Source: Limonium bicolor (Eukaryota > Streptophyta > Magnoliopsida > Caryophyllales > Plumbaginaceae). Taken from it: DNA of 64,000 bases. The stretch lies in contig CM041776.1 in assembly GCA_023374045.1 (NCBI GenBank), positions 473,979,375 through 474,043,374 on the forward strand. The letters are read 5' to 3'. Below are positions 22,823-33,263 of this stretch, piece after piece. The translations under genes and the position numbers were made by a program. Every line of letters starts with the position of its first letter. The first letter of the stretch is position 1. The notes below the pieces were generated by a model, which was given only the letters and a program-made list of their open reading frames with translations, was not told the DNA's origin and searched no databases.

Positions 22823-25800
22823 ATGAATCTGGCAGTTTGGAATGTTAGGGGTTGCAATGACCAACCCAAGCTCCTTGAGATCCAAAAGTTTGTGGCTAAT
22901 AACAAGCTTAGTGTGTTTAGCCTCCTCGAAACTCATGTTTCTATTCATAACCACCAATCTATTCTAGCTCGTTTCTTCCCTTCTTGGAGTATTGTCCACA
23001 ACTATGGGGCGCACCAAAGTGGGCGCATCTGGATCCTCTACAACCCTTCCTCCATCACCCTCTCTCCCTTCCATTGCTCAGATCAAATCCTTTCTTGTAA
23101 GGCTTCTATCCTTGGTAGTTTTGACTTCACCATCTCGATTGTCTATGGGAGGAACAACCCTACCCTCAGGGCCCCTCTTTGGGAAGACATCATCAACCTT
23201 ACCCACACCATTTCTGGGCCGTGGGTTGTGGCAGGGATTTTAACAATATCCTCTACGCTCAAGATAGGAGCAACATGCGTAATCCGCAGCCGAGTGACTA
23301 CCGTGACTTTTCTGATTGTGTCTCTAGAGCCGAGTTACAGGATCTCCGCTTTTATGGGTGATTCTTCACTTGGTGGAATAATCAATCCGACCACAGGCGC
23401 GTCCTTGGGAAAATTGACCGAGTCCTGGTTAACGAGGATTGGATTTTGAGGTTCCCAACGAGCTTTGCTTCCTTTCTCCCTCCCCTGGTCTCGGATCATA
23501 GCCCTATGATCATTACCCTCCCTGCTCCCGCACCCCAAAGGAGAGGCTTTAAGTTTCTCAATATTTGGACCACGGACCCTTCCTTCCTTCCCCTCGTGAG
23601 GGACGCGTGGGATATCCCTCTTAGTGGGAGCCGTATGTACTCCATCACTCAGAGGCTCCATCATCTTAGAGTCGGGCTCATCGCTCTAGATAAAAAGGAG
23701 TGTGGCTCCATTGGGGACAAAGGTCAAAGCCTAAGAAATGACCTCGCTGACGTTCAAAATAGCTTGGACCTTGATCCATGGAACCCAACTCTAATCTCTC
23801 TTGATTAATCTCTGAGGCATAAGCTTCTTGCTAGGGATTCCCATGAGCTTTTGTTCCTCCGCCAGCTCGCGAAAACCCACTGGCTAGAGCTAACTGATTC
23901 TAATTCTTCCTTCTATCATAGAGCCATAAAAACGAGAAGGAACAAAAACTCTATTGCGTCCATTACTAACGATCGGGGGGATGTGCTCAATACTCCTCCT
24001 GACATTGAGAATTGTCTACTTAATCACTTCCAATAAACTCTTGGTGCTAGAGCCCCCCTCTGTCGTTCCCTTTCTGATCTTAGCTTGGATAACTGTAGGC
24101 TGCTTGACCAATCATCTTGGGCTTCCCTAATCCTGCCGGTTGATAATAGCGCCATTAGATCAGCTATCTTTTCCATTGGTGATTAAAGCCCCGGGGCCGG
24201 ATGGCAACACTGCCAAATTCTTTAAAGCTGCCTGGCCCCTTATTGGAGAAGACATTTGTAATGCAATCAAAAGTTTCTTCCACAGCGGAAGGCTTCTAAA
24301 AGACATTAACACCACCCTCATCATGCTTATTCCAAAGTCGGACAACACCTCCTCCCCTGGGGATTACAGACCTATCTCCTGCTGTAACACCCTTTATAAA
24401 ATCATTAGCAAAATCCTTGCTGAGAGACTCAAGAATGTCCTCCCCACTCTAGTAAGTGCTAACCAAGGGGCTTTCATCAAAGGCCGTCTCATCTCAGACA
24501 ATATTCAGCTTTGCTCGTGCCTTATGAAAAACTATCAAAGAGCCCACATCTCCCCTCGTTGCACTATGAAGGTGGACATTAGAAAGGCCTTCGACACAGT
24601 TGACTGGACCTTCCTCCAGGACACCCTCTCCTTCCTAAACTTCCCCCGGAATTTAGGAACTGGATTATGCAATGTGTCACCACCACCTCCTTCTCAATAA
24701 ACATCAATGGCTCCCCTTCTGCTTCCTTCTAAGGGAAGTGTGGTTTGCGCCAAGGGGACCCCCTTTCTCCTTACCTATTTGCTATAGTTATGGATATGCT
24801 CTCTCGCCTGCTTGACCAACTACAGGGCGCCCCAGGCTTCCATTACCACCCATCACGCAAATCTCTTCGTATCTCCCATTTGTTCTTTGCTGATGATGCT
24901 CTTCTATTTTGTAGAGGGGATCACTCCTCCATTTCTCTTATGCTTGACAAAAATCAATCTTTTCTTTGAAGCCTCTGGGCTTACGCTTAACCCATCCAAA
25001 TCTGACATTTTCCTTGCTGGAGTTGCCCCCGTGCTCGCTGACTCTCTTATCCAACTCACGGGATTTAATCAGGGGTCCTTCCCCTTTCGCTATCTGGGCA
25101 TCCCTATCATAGCTAGGAAGCCTAGAGCTGCTGATTTTAACCCCTTAATGGACAACATCCGTAAAGCTATCTCCTCTTGGGGTAGTAAATCCCTCTCGTT
25201 TACGGGCAGGCTCACTCTCATCCAAAGTTCTCTCTTTGGTATTGTTGGATTCTGGGCCTCTTGTATCGCTATCACTAAGTCGGTCATTAAAAGGGTCATC
25301 AAATGCTTTCGATCGTTCCTTTGGTCAGGAGAGGCTGAAAGCAGCTCCACTCCTCTAGTGGCTTGGAGCTCCACCATAAACACTAAGAAAAAAGGTGGTC
25401 TAGGGCTTAAGGACATCCACAAATGGAACATGTGCTTCATGCTCAAGACTATCTCAGCCATCGCCCATGACCCAGAGCGCCTATGGATCCAATGGATCCA
25501 TAAGCTCTTCCTGCCCAATCTTACCATTTAGACGACTATAGCTAAAGGGAATGATCCACGGATCTAGAAAGTTATCCTTCATGCAAGGAACTGATGGATT
25601 GTGCAATGTGGGTCATCCAATGATGCATATTCCCTCTTCCATTCCTATCCTAGCCACCCTAGGGTCAGCTTATTCTATAATGATTTCTCTATCCCTTATC
25701 AGCCCTTTCCCTGGTTCAATGTCGTTTGGAACACTTGGTCTGTTCCCAAGGCAAAATTTATCTTATGGGGTTCTCTAAAAGGAAGACTTAAAACCTGTGA

Positions 25801-26209
25801 TAAGCTCCAGTCATGGGGCATTTGTCTCGCTAACAGGTGCTGGCTCTGTGAGCGTGCTCCGGAGATGAGTGACCATCTCTTTTTCCATTGCAGGTACTCG
25901 AGCAGAGTTTGGTGGAGCACTTGTGACTAGTTGGAGATCCCCACAAACAGGAGTAGCCTCCGTAGCTGCTCAGCCTGGATCAATCGATATTGCAAGAGAT
26001 GCCCAATTGACTTAGTGAGGAGAGCTGTTGTCGCCAACGTTGTCTATCATCTGTGGATTGAGAGATGCAAAAGAGCCATGGCCAACCAAGCCAGAGACCC
26101 CTCTCTCATAATTTCTGATATCAAGGCGGCCATGAAAGCCATCATATGGACGGAGATGAATACAACCAATACAGACTTTGATTGGCTTGATAGAGTCCTT
26201 AGCTCTTAG
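22823..26209 (+). pseudogene. LINE-B ORF2: endonuclease, reverse transcriptase, zf-RVT, broken
   Basis: The start MNLAVWNVRGCND is the usual APE-like endonuclease opening; further endonuclease motifs are LLETHVS, VYGRNN, DFNNILYA, GKIDRVLVN and SDHSPM. Reverse transcriptase: KAPGPDGNTAKFFK, IPK, YRPISCCNTLYKIISKIL, QGAFIKGRLISDNI, DIRKAFDTVDW, GLRQGDPLSPYLF, the catalytic FADDALLF (about 24882-24905), and FPFRYLGIPI. C-terminal zf-RVT: WGICLANRCWLC...DHLFFHC, ending at 26207-26209. Frameshifts near 23240, 24180 and 24950 and several stops (for example 23806-23808, 24034-24036, 25529-25531) kill it. ORF2 enzymes act by target-primed reverse transcription. Confidence 0.92.
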
Positions 26210-26369
26210 GAGCTTTTTTATGTTGGAATCCCTTTTTGTATACCTATGTAGTTGTATTTTGGCGATTGGCATTGGGATTCTATTGTCAGCATATTGCTGT
26301 TTTTGTCTTATGCCTAGGAGGTTTTTGTAAATTCACCCCCTCCCAGCTAAGTTGTCCTACTAGTTCTCA

Positions 26370-26392
26370 GATACATAGACCTTCTATGTATC
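26370..26392 (+). promoter_or_regulatory. LINE-B 3' untranslated hairpin
   Basis: Perfect 10-bp stem GATACATAGA/TCTATGTATC with loop CCT, about 50 bases before the poly(A). LINE-C has a hairpin of the same stem and loop length at the same place (52621-52643) with two paired base changes, which argues for a selected RNA structure. Confidence 0.8.
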
Positions 26393-26447
26393 TAACTATC
26401 ATGTAACCGTTATCATTTATATATACATCATTTACTTCAAAAAAAAC

Positions 26448-27242
26448 AAGTAAAATCATACCCCAGGCCCAATGTTTAACTAATCTTAATTATAGCTAGT
26501 TAACCAGTCGACAATATAGTGAACCGATAACACTTAACCGAATACCTAATGAACCGATTGTAAATACCGTTTAAATATTATATATGTTAAGTTAATTTGG
26601 TAATTTAAATTAGTAATATATCTTATGCAATAAAAATATATTAAAATCAATAAAATTAAGCTATACAATGATGATATTTTAGGTTTTGTTATGTTTACTT
26701 TTTTCTCCACCCATAACTTTACAATTTAATTCTATCATTTAAAAAAAAAATAAGAGTAACATTTTACAAGAAAAGGTAAAAAGATATCTTTAAAAAGTCA
26801 ATAAGTTTTGGCTACATCCATATATAGTCAAAGATAACTACATTAACTATACATATAGTAGAAGAAAACTGTACAATACACCTATACAACATATACATTA
26901 CTCATATAATAAATATTTATACATAAAAATAGCACTTTCAATATTATTGTTTATTGTACAAGTTTTCATTGTAGATGTATTTATTGTTGATTGTACATGT
27001 AGCTATATACATATATCAATGTTTTACGTTAAAAAGTGGACAAATTAGGAAAAGGGACAAAAGAAGAGTGACAATTGTTGTTTGGATAAGATAAGGTCCC
27101 TTCTACTCAGGAAAGGTATCAAAACTGACGATAACGAGAGCAAATTAAAAGAGCGAAATAAGAAACATATAATTATGTGTAGAGCTGGTCAAAGTCAAAC
27201 AGCATTTCAACCGGAAATCAAAAGCAGTTTCGAAGTACGTAC
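26448..27242. other. CYP82 intron, 5' part, no repeat recognised
   Basis: AT-rich sequence between the LINE-B poly(A) and the exon 1 donor site. Nothing coding seen. Probably the original intron, or old unrecognisable insertions. Confidence 0.4.
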
Positions 27243-27269
27243 TTGGCAAGTGGCTTTGATAATGGTATC
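27243..27269 (-). pseudogene. CYP82-type P450 exon 1, last codons
   Basis: These bases complete exon 1 on the far side of the Copia insertion: they encode the end of the TIIKATCQ motif and abut a strong donor GTACGT (27242-27237, minus). The outer five bases (27265-27269) are the GTATC target duplication. With one duplication removed the reading frame runs straight into the exon portion at 31953, which confirms the insertion model. Confidence 0.9.
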
Positions 27270-27457
27270 TACAAGCCCATGAGATAGGCCCAATATTATC
27301 GGTCCAGTTATACAGAACATTCTAGGCTACTGTACAGCTGTATTACAAAATATCTTGCTAATATCTGTAACTGACGGTACTATATATAAGTACACACCCA
27401 TACTGTAGAAAGCACACGATCAATACAATCAGTCTTTCTCTATCTCTCAATCTTTTA
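27270..27457 (+). repeat. Copia 5' LTR
   Basis: Starts TACAAGCCCATGAG, ends CAATCTTTTA. A TATA-like TATATATAAG is at about 27380. It differs from the 3' LTR at a few sites, for example CTGACGG versus CTGACTG. That near identity points to a fairly recent insertion. Confidence 0.93.
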
Positions 27458-27533
27458 TGGTATCAGATGTAGCTTTCTCTGCGCCCAGTTCTTCTGCCCA
27501 GAGCCGGTAGCTATCTTCTCTCCGCTTTCCACC

Positions 27534-30212
27534 ATGTCTCTGACTTCAGATGACAGCAACAATGAGCCTGGTTCACCAAAAATATCAGCCACACCACAAA
27601 AATCAGTCTCTGTATCCACAACTCCATCCACTCAATCGGTACTCTCTGCAGCTACTAACATCATAAAGTTAAACAAAGAAAATTTCCGATTATGGAAAGG
27701 GATGATACTCCCCTTTCTCAGAGGCAATGACCTCTACAAATACGTGGATAAATCTTATCCCTGTCCCTCTCCCACCATCGATGGAAAGTCTAACCCAGAG
27801 TTTCAACGATGGATCCAGCAAGACCAATTAGTTCTCACCATCATCCTCACGTCTCTCACACCATCTATTGTCGGTCAGGTAATTGGCATGGAAACATCAC
27901 AGCAGGCGTGGGATCAAATCCATGCCACCTACTCTGCTCAAAGCAATGCTAGAGTTAGCCAACTTCATCTGCAGTTGGCATCTATCTCTAAAACTGCTAC
28001 TGAAGATGTCAGTTCCTACTATGATCGGGCTAGATCTATGGTTGACTCTCTTCTTGTCACTGGACATACTGTCTCTGACAGGGAATTCCAGAGCTATCTT
28101 CTCAAAGGCCTACCATCAGAATATGCTTCTCTCGTCTCCAATATACTCACCCGTCCAGATCCATGCTCTCCCAATCAGCTCTTCACGTACATGCTTGCCA
28201 ATGAAGCATGGCTCTCTCAGCAACAACAGATCCAAACAACTGTGTCCCTCAATGCCACAAATTACAGCCAAAACACAAACACCAAAACCTACAATAAAAA
28301 TCGTGGCCAAACTTCCTCCAGAGGAAGGGGTCGCTCCAACTATTCTACTCCCATTAGTCCACAATCCTCTACTACCAGTACTTACTTCACCGGTCAACCT
28401 GACAAAAGACCTGAATGCCAGATCTGCACTAAAAAGGGCCATACAGCAGCTAACTGCTACCATCGTTTCAACCAAACCTACCAACCTAAACCCCCACCCT
28501 CTCTCCAGCCCCAGGCTCATGCTACCCACACTACTCCCTCTACCCCTTGGCTAGCCGATACTGCAGCCAGTCACCATTTCACAGGGGATTTCTCCAATCT
28601 CAACATCAGCGCTCAGGATTACTATGGCACCGATACTATAAACCTTGGTGATGGCACAACTCTACCTATTGCACACCATGGTTCAGGTCTCCTTCCTCTT
28701 CCTCACAAAACATTCTATCTCTCAGATCTCATTCATGCGCCTCTCCTTAATAAAAATCTTATATCAGTTCATAAATTCTGTACTGATAATGATCTATTTT
28801 TTGAATTTCATTCCAATTTTTTTCTGGTGAAGGACAATCAAACTCACAAAATTCTTCTCAGAGGAACGGTTAAGGATGGGATCTACATGTTTCCAGCCAC
28901 CATGCCCAACAACAACACCCCCAGTTTACACTACACCAAGGCAGCCCCCTCAACTGTTTGGCATCAACGATTAGGACACCCTTCCCCACAAAATACTAGC
29001 TACATTTTACAGTCATTTCAGTTACCAGTCTCACAAAAAATTGACACAGAACTCTGTACAGCCTGTTGTCAAGGAAAGGCTCATGCCCTTCCCCACTATC
29101 CTTCTCCTAGTGTTTCTAAGAAATGTTTTGAGCTTTTTATGGACTTATGGGGACCAGCACATTTTGTATCTGTGGATGGTTATATGTACTTTCTGCTCAT
29201 TACAGATGACTACTCAAAATTTCTATGGATTTTCCCTCTCAAATTGAAATCTGATGTTAAGCATGTGTTTCCTGCATTCTCTACACTTGTGAAGAATTTT
29301 TTTAACACCTCCATTAAGTCAGTTCAGACTGATGGAGGAGGAGAGTTCATTGGACTCAAACATTTTTTTGAGAAACAAGGCATACATCACAGAACCACGT
29401 GCCCTCACTCTCATCAACAAAATGGTGCTATTGAAAGTAAAATCAGAAACGTGGTTGACAAGGGGCTCTGCTTGCTGTCTCAGGCCCACATGCCCCTAAC
29501 CTACTGGAGCTATGCTTTCCAAACTGCCACTTATCTCCTGAACAGAACCCCCACCAAAACCCTCCACCATGAAACACCTTTTTCCAAACTGTTTCACACT
29601 CCCCCAGACCTTCTTCACCTCAAGGTATTTGGCTGCAGCTGCTGGCCCCACCTCAGACCTTTTCAGAAACATAAACTAGCCTTCAGAACACAGGAATGTG
29701 TTTTCCTCGGCTATGCACCTAACACTACCGGCTACCTATGCCTCCATCTACCAACAAACAGAACATACATCTCTCGTGATGTTCTATTTCAGGAAACTGC
29801 CTTCCCTTTTCTTAACCACCAACAAACTGACAAAAACAAAAAGCCTGACACACAATACCTCACCTCAGCCCTCATACCCGATCCCTCTTCCTCTGTCTCC
29901 TCACAACATCCTCCCCCCTCCCCAGCCATCGTGCAAACTGCTCCTATCTCTCCTCATACCTCCCCTATCTCTCCACATAACTCCCCCTCCACTGCAGACA
30001 CCTTACCCACCACAACCCCAACCCACTCTCACCACGATTGTGACCAGACCCCACCTCACACCAGTTCACCAACTCCTCCCCCTGACCACCCCATGGTCAC
30101 ACGGTCCAAAACTAATTCTCTACATCCAAAAACTCGAACTGACGGCACCATTCCATGGCCTCCCCCTACCCACCTTCATCACCCACCTTTCCCTCCCACC
30201 CCAAACCCCTAA
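27534..30212 (+). CDS. Copia gag-protease-integrase, open part of the polyprotein
   Basis: 892 codons open from MSLTSDDSNN. Gag with the retrotransposon_gag region LKLxKENFRLW-like NKENFRLWKGM, and a CCHC knuckle CQICTKKGHTAANC near 28415. Protease active site DTAASHHFTGD near 28558. GAG-pre-integrase VWHQRLGHP, then integrase zinc-binding Cys pair in CTACCQGKAH, core with MDLWGPA, TDGGGEF and the catalytic Glu in the NGAIESKIRN block. The tail after 29820 is Pro/Ser/Thr-rich, a normal linker to reverse transcriptase. The TAA at 30210-30212 is in frame; the same frame continues with recognisable polyprotein, so this is a disabled full polyprotein and not a natural end. Confidence 0.93.
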   Translation: MSLTSDDSNNEPGSPKISATPQKSVSVSTTPSTQSVLSAATNIIKLNKENFRLWKGMILPFLRGNDLYKYVDKSYPCPSPTIDGKSNPEFQRWIQQDQLVLTIILTSLTPSIVGQVIGMETSQQAWDQIHATYSAQSNARVSQLHLQLASISKTATEDVSSYYDRARSMVDSLLVTGHTVSDREFQSYLLKGLPSEYASLVSNILTRPDPCSPNQLFTYMLANEAWLSQQQQIQTTVSLNATNYSQNTNTKTYNKNRGQTSSRGRGRSNYSTPISPQSSTTSTYFTGQPDKRPECQICTKKGHTAANCYHRFNQTYQPKPPPSLQPQAHATHTTPSTPWLADTAASHHFTGDFSNLNISAQDYYGTDTINLGDGTTLPIAHHGSGLLPLPHKTFYLSDLIHAPLLNKNLISVHKFCTDNDLFFEFHSNFFLVKDNQTHKILLRGTVKDGIYMFPATMPNNNTPSLHYTKAAPSTVWHQRLGHPSPQNTSYILQSFQLPVSQKIDTELCTACCQGKAHALPHYPSPSVSKKCFELFMDLWGPAHFVSVDGYMYFLLITDDYSKFLWIFPLKLKSDVKHVFPAFSTLVKNFFNTSIKSVQTDGGGEFIGLKHFFEKQGIHHRTTCPHSHQQNGAIESKIRNVVDKGLCLLSQAHMPLTYWSYAFQTATYLLNRTPTKTLHHETPFSKLFHTPPDLLHLKVFGCSCWPHLRPFQKHKLAFRTQECVFLGYAPNTTGYLCLHLPTNRTYISRDVLFQETAFPFLNHQQTDKNKKPDTQYLTSALIPDPSSSVSSQHPPPSPAIVQTAPISPHTSPISPHNSPSTADTLPTTTPTHSHHDCDQTPPHTSSPTPPPDHPMVTRSKTNSLHPKTRTDGTIPWPPPTHLHHPPFPPTPNP

Positions 30213-31712
30213 CACCATTCCAGAAAACCCCTCCTTTCTGAAGCACAAAAGTACAGTGAATGGAAAGATGCTATAAACAAAGAATATGCGGCTCTAATTC
30301 AAAATCAGACTTGGGAGCTTGTTCCCTACACACCCGACAAAAACATTCTGGGCACAAAATGGATACTCAAAACAAAAAAGCGAGCCGACGGTACCATTGA
30401 AAGAAGGAAAGCAAGACTCGTAGCTCAAGGCTACAATAACACCAGGCATTGATTACCATGAGACTTTCAGTCCCGTGGTTAAAGTCTAAACAATTCGAAT
30501 TGTCGAGCTATAGCTACTGCTAGATCATGGCCTATACATCAAATTGATGTCGACAATGCTTTCCTACATGGCTCTCTAGAAGATGATGTGTACATCAAAC
30601 AGCCCACTGGTTTTCAGGACCAAACTAAACCCAACCATGTCTGCAAACTGAAAAAGGCTCTCTACGGCTTGAAACAATCCCCAAGAGCTTGGTTCTCCCA
30701 ACTTAGCACCTATCTAATCCACATTGGTTTTAAGCCATCCTTCTCAGATTCATCTCTCTTCATTTTTAATCACAATGGTCACACTGCCTACATCTTAGTC
30801 TATGTCGACGACATCTTAATCACCACTTCCTCCCAACAAATCATGACCCAGCTAATCACCTCCCTCTCCACAGAATTCCCTATCAAAAACCTAGGACCCT
30901 TACACCATTTTCTTGGTGTCACTGCAGTTCGAAACACGACTGGTCTCACCCTCAGTCAAACACACTACATCACTGAAATTCTCAAAAAAACAAACATGCA
31001 CAACTTCAAACCCGTACCCACTCCCATGGCAGAAAATCCAAACCTCGATTCGAATGACTCCCCACCCTTTCTCAACCATACCCTATACAGGAGCACCCTA
31101 GGGAGCTTACAATACCTCTCATTTACCCGACCCGACATCAATTTTGCAGTCAACAAGCTCAGCCAGTACATGCACAATCCTCAAGAGACACACTGGAATG
31201 CGGTGAAAAGAGTTTTAAGGTATCTGAAATCTACCTTGCACCTTGGTCTTCATTTTCCGGTGCAGAATCCCAACAGTCTTCATGTATTCGCCGATGCCGA
31301 CTGGGCGGGATCGTTCTCTGACCGCCGATCAACTACCGGCTTCTGCATCTTCCTCGGCTCGTCTCTCGTCTCCTGGAGCTCGAAAAAGCAGCCAACGGTT
31401 GCAAAGTCATCCACCGAAGCCGAATTTAAGGCATTAGCTTCAGCGACATCAGAAACACTATGGATTCAGCAAGTGTTGTCGGAGTTAGGTTTTTTCTTAC
31501 CTCGGCCACCGGTTGTCCACTGTGACAACATTGGAGCTACATACTTGGCTTCCAACCCCGTCATGCACAGTCGAGCAAAACATATAGCCATCGACTACTT
31601 CTTTGTTAGAGAAAAGGTGAAAAATCGAAGCTTGGAGGTGCGCTTTCTTCCCACCCGAGGTGAACTGGCGGATTTTTTGACAAAGCCCCTCGCCGGCTCT
31701 AAATTTTCTTAG
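30213..31712 (+). pseudogene. Copia reverse transcriptase and RNase H, broken at the N-terminus
   Basis: After the TAA at 30210, the frame gives TWELVPY and KARLVAQGY. Near 30445 it is lost by a single-base change, passes a TAA at about 30488, and is regained near 30510 by a second shift. From 30550 it is open: DVDNAFLHG, LKKALYGLKQSPRAW, the catalytic YVDDILIT, and RNase H motifs FADADWAG, DRRSTTGFC, KSSTEAEFKAL and RAKHIAIDYFFVRE. It ends at 31710-31712, close to the 3' LTR. The two opposing shifts within 70 bases keep most of the domain readable, but the fingers are disrupted. Confidence 0.9.
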
Positions 31713-31762
31713 AATCGAGCCCAACTACCTCTTGCTGTCACTAGCTTGGTCTCGCGGGGGGA

Positions 31763-31952
31763 TACAAGCCCATGAGATAGGCCCAATATTATCGGTCCAG
31801 TTATACAGAACATTCTAGGCTACTGTACAGCTGTATTACAAAATATCTTGCTAATATCTGTAACTGACTGTACTATATATAAGTACACACCCATACTGTA
31901 GAAACAACACGATCAATACAATCAGTCCTTCTCTATCTTTCTCAATCTTCTA
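31763..31952 (+). repeat. Copia 3' LTR
   Basis: Begins TACAAGCCCATGAG right after the polypurine tract and ends CAATCTTCTA before the GTATC duplication. Confidence 0.93.
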
Positions 31953-32946
31953 GTATCTGTATCAAAATCGAATACCTGCTTCTGCTGCTGATCATCATCA
32001 TAAATCTCAACCAACACATCCATGAAATCTCGTTTCTCCTTCGGCACAGCTCCAGAAACTCGATCCCTTCTATGGTCATCTAGCCATTTTTGTACGAAGA
32101 AATCAATTTCCTTGGCTGCAGTTTTCATGGTCCTCTCGTACCCACCTATATCTAGCCATTGGAGGAACGGAAGTGCATCCGATGGGATAACAATACCAGT
32201 GAGCTCAAAGAACCTACTTAGAGACTTATGAAACCGCTCACGTTCTTCTTTCACAGAAAAATCCCTTAACGATATCCCGACAACAAGTCGAAGTATGTTG
32301 TTGAGCGCAACATCTGCAAACCACTGCTTCATATCGACTAATAATGGCACCCTAGAAGAGGAGGCTGTGGTCGCTTCCTGTACATGAGCTGACCACTGGT
32401 TGTACAAGTCCTTCACCGAAGCCCTAACCTCAGATATCCGTACATGCCTTAGCATAGCTACGCGGTGATTTGATAAGAGCTCGATTGTGGTAATCTTGCG
32501 AAGATCCCGCCAATAGGGCCGTAACGGGCGGCACCCAATATGGCGCAGCCGTAGCCGAGGAGCTCGAACGCCCGTGTTCGTGGACGGCTGGAAAAGGCTC
32601 GGTCGTGGGTTGACAGACACTCTTTGGTAATCTCCCAACTGCTCACAACTACTGCCGGATGAACCCCTAGCTTGATCTGGAAAATGGGTCCGTACTCATC
32701 AGCCATTTTCGCGAGTGTCCTGTGTGGGACTTCGGGGCCACTGAGGAGGTGAAGGTGCCCTAACAGAGGCCATGAGCCTGAAGGCTGTGGCGGGAGCAGT
32801 TTCTTGTTGTAGCTGTTAGAGCGTCGGATTATTGTCCAGCTTATAAGGGCGATGAGGATTAAAAGACTAGCAGTTAATGCGGTGGTTGCGGTTGGCGGCA
32901 ATGACTGTAATGCATCTTTAATAAGGTGGGGAGAGGGAAACGCCAT
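31953..32946 (-). pseudogene. CYP82-type P450 exon 1, main part
   Basis: Start chosen at the ATG of MAFPSPHLIKD (32946); an upstream in-frame ATG at 32970 would add eight residues. A hydrophobic membrane anchor (LTASLLILIALISW) and the hinge LLPPQPSGSWPLLGHL give ER targeting. Then come the A-helix/beta region KLGVHPAVVVSSWE, YWRDLRKI (C-helix Trp-Arg, haem propionate contact) and the KEKRDFMDVLVEI block before the exon end. The N-terminal part and the YWRDLRKI part lie in different frames because one base is missing near 32514. The part from 31953 on is cut by the Copia insertion. Confidence 0.93.
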
Positions 32947-33263
32947 AGGTAACTCTATATGCATATGCAATTCAGGGAGAAGAAAAACAATGCTTTGTAT
33001 CGATATATTGAGCTTGTGTCGAGGGAATACGAAGTATATTAACTTGTTGCGTTAAGGACTGAGATTCATAAGGATCGCAAGTTCAGACAAAAGGGAACAG
33101 TCCGCTCGGCTGCTGCCGGTAATGCCAAATGTATTAAGTTATACTGTGACTATATTGAACACGTTTATATTCACAATTTGGACAGCAATAGTTGCGTACA
33201 ACTTGATCATAATTGAAAGTTCTTCGATCACCATCCTAGCTAATGATAAAAATATGGCTACAG
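32947..33263 (-). other. 5' flank of the CYP82 pseudogene
   Basis: Only about 300 bp remain between the P450 start codon and the fold-back element, so much of the original promoter may have been displaced. No clear TATA box picked out. Confidence 0.4.

Larger units (their letters stand above)
20951..26447 (+). mobile_element. Nearly full-length CIN4-like (L1) LINE, LINE-B
   Basis: ORF1 region, ORF2 region with endonuclease, reverse transcriptase and C-terminal zf-RVT domain, a 3' untranslated tail with a 10-bp hairpin and a short poly(A) (about 26439-26446). It lies in the P450 intron in the opposite orientation to the gene. The 5' boundary against LINE-A is approximate, and I could not find a convincing target-site duplication. 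Confidence 0.85.
27270..31952 (+). mobile_element. Ty1/Copia retrotransposon inserted in CYP82 exon 1
   Basis: Two LTRs of 188 and 190 bp (27270-27457, 31763-31952) with only a handful of differences, flanked by GTATC at 27265-27269 and 31953-31957. The primer site TGGTATCAGAT (initiator Met tRNA type) abuts the 5' LTR at 27458, and a G-rich polypurine tract TCGCGGGGGGA ends at 31762. The LTRs begin TA and end TA rather than TG...CA. One gag-pol reading frame, broken in the reverse transcriptase. The short LTR suggests an Ale/Retrofit-like lineage, a guess. It lies opposite to the P450 strand. Confidence 0.95.
11018..32946 (-). pseudogene. CYP82-type cytochrome P450, pseudogene over 22 kb
   Basis: One host gene in pieces on the minus strand: exon 1 (32946-31953, then 27264-27243) and exon 2 (11656-11018). 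The single phase-0 intron position, ending exon 1 in IIKATCQ and starting exon 2 in MMVLAGAETSS, is that of the CYP82 family. CYP82 enzymes are ER-bound monooxygenases of specialised metabolism; the substrate cannot be told. Four lesions are visible: a one-base loss near 32514, a Copia element in exon 1, a TGA at 11429-11431 in exon 2, and a 15.6 kb intron loaded with transposons. The order of the lesions is unknown. Without them the length would be about 520 residues, normal for the family. Confidence 0.9.

Noticed and set aside
11657..27242. Exon 1 and exon 2 as two separate P450 genes
   Set aside because: Phase, donor, acceptor and family intron position fit one gene, and the intron contents are all transposons.
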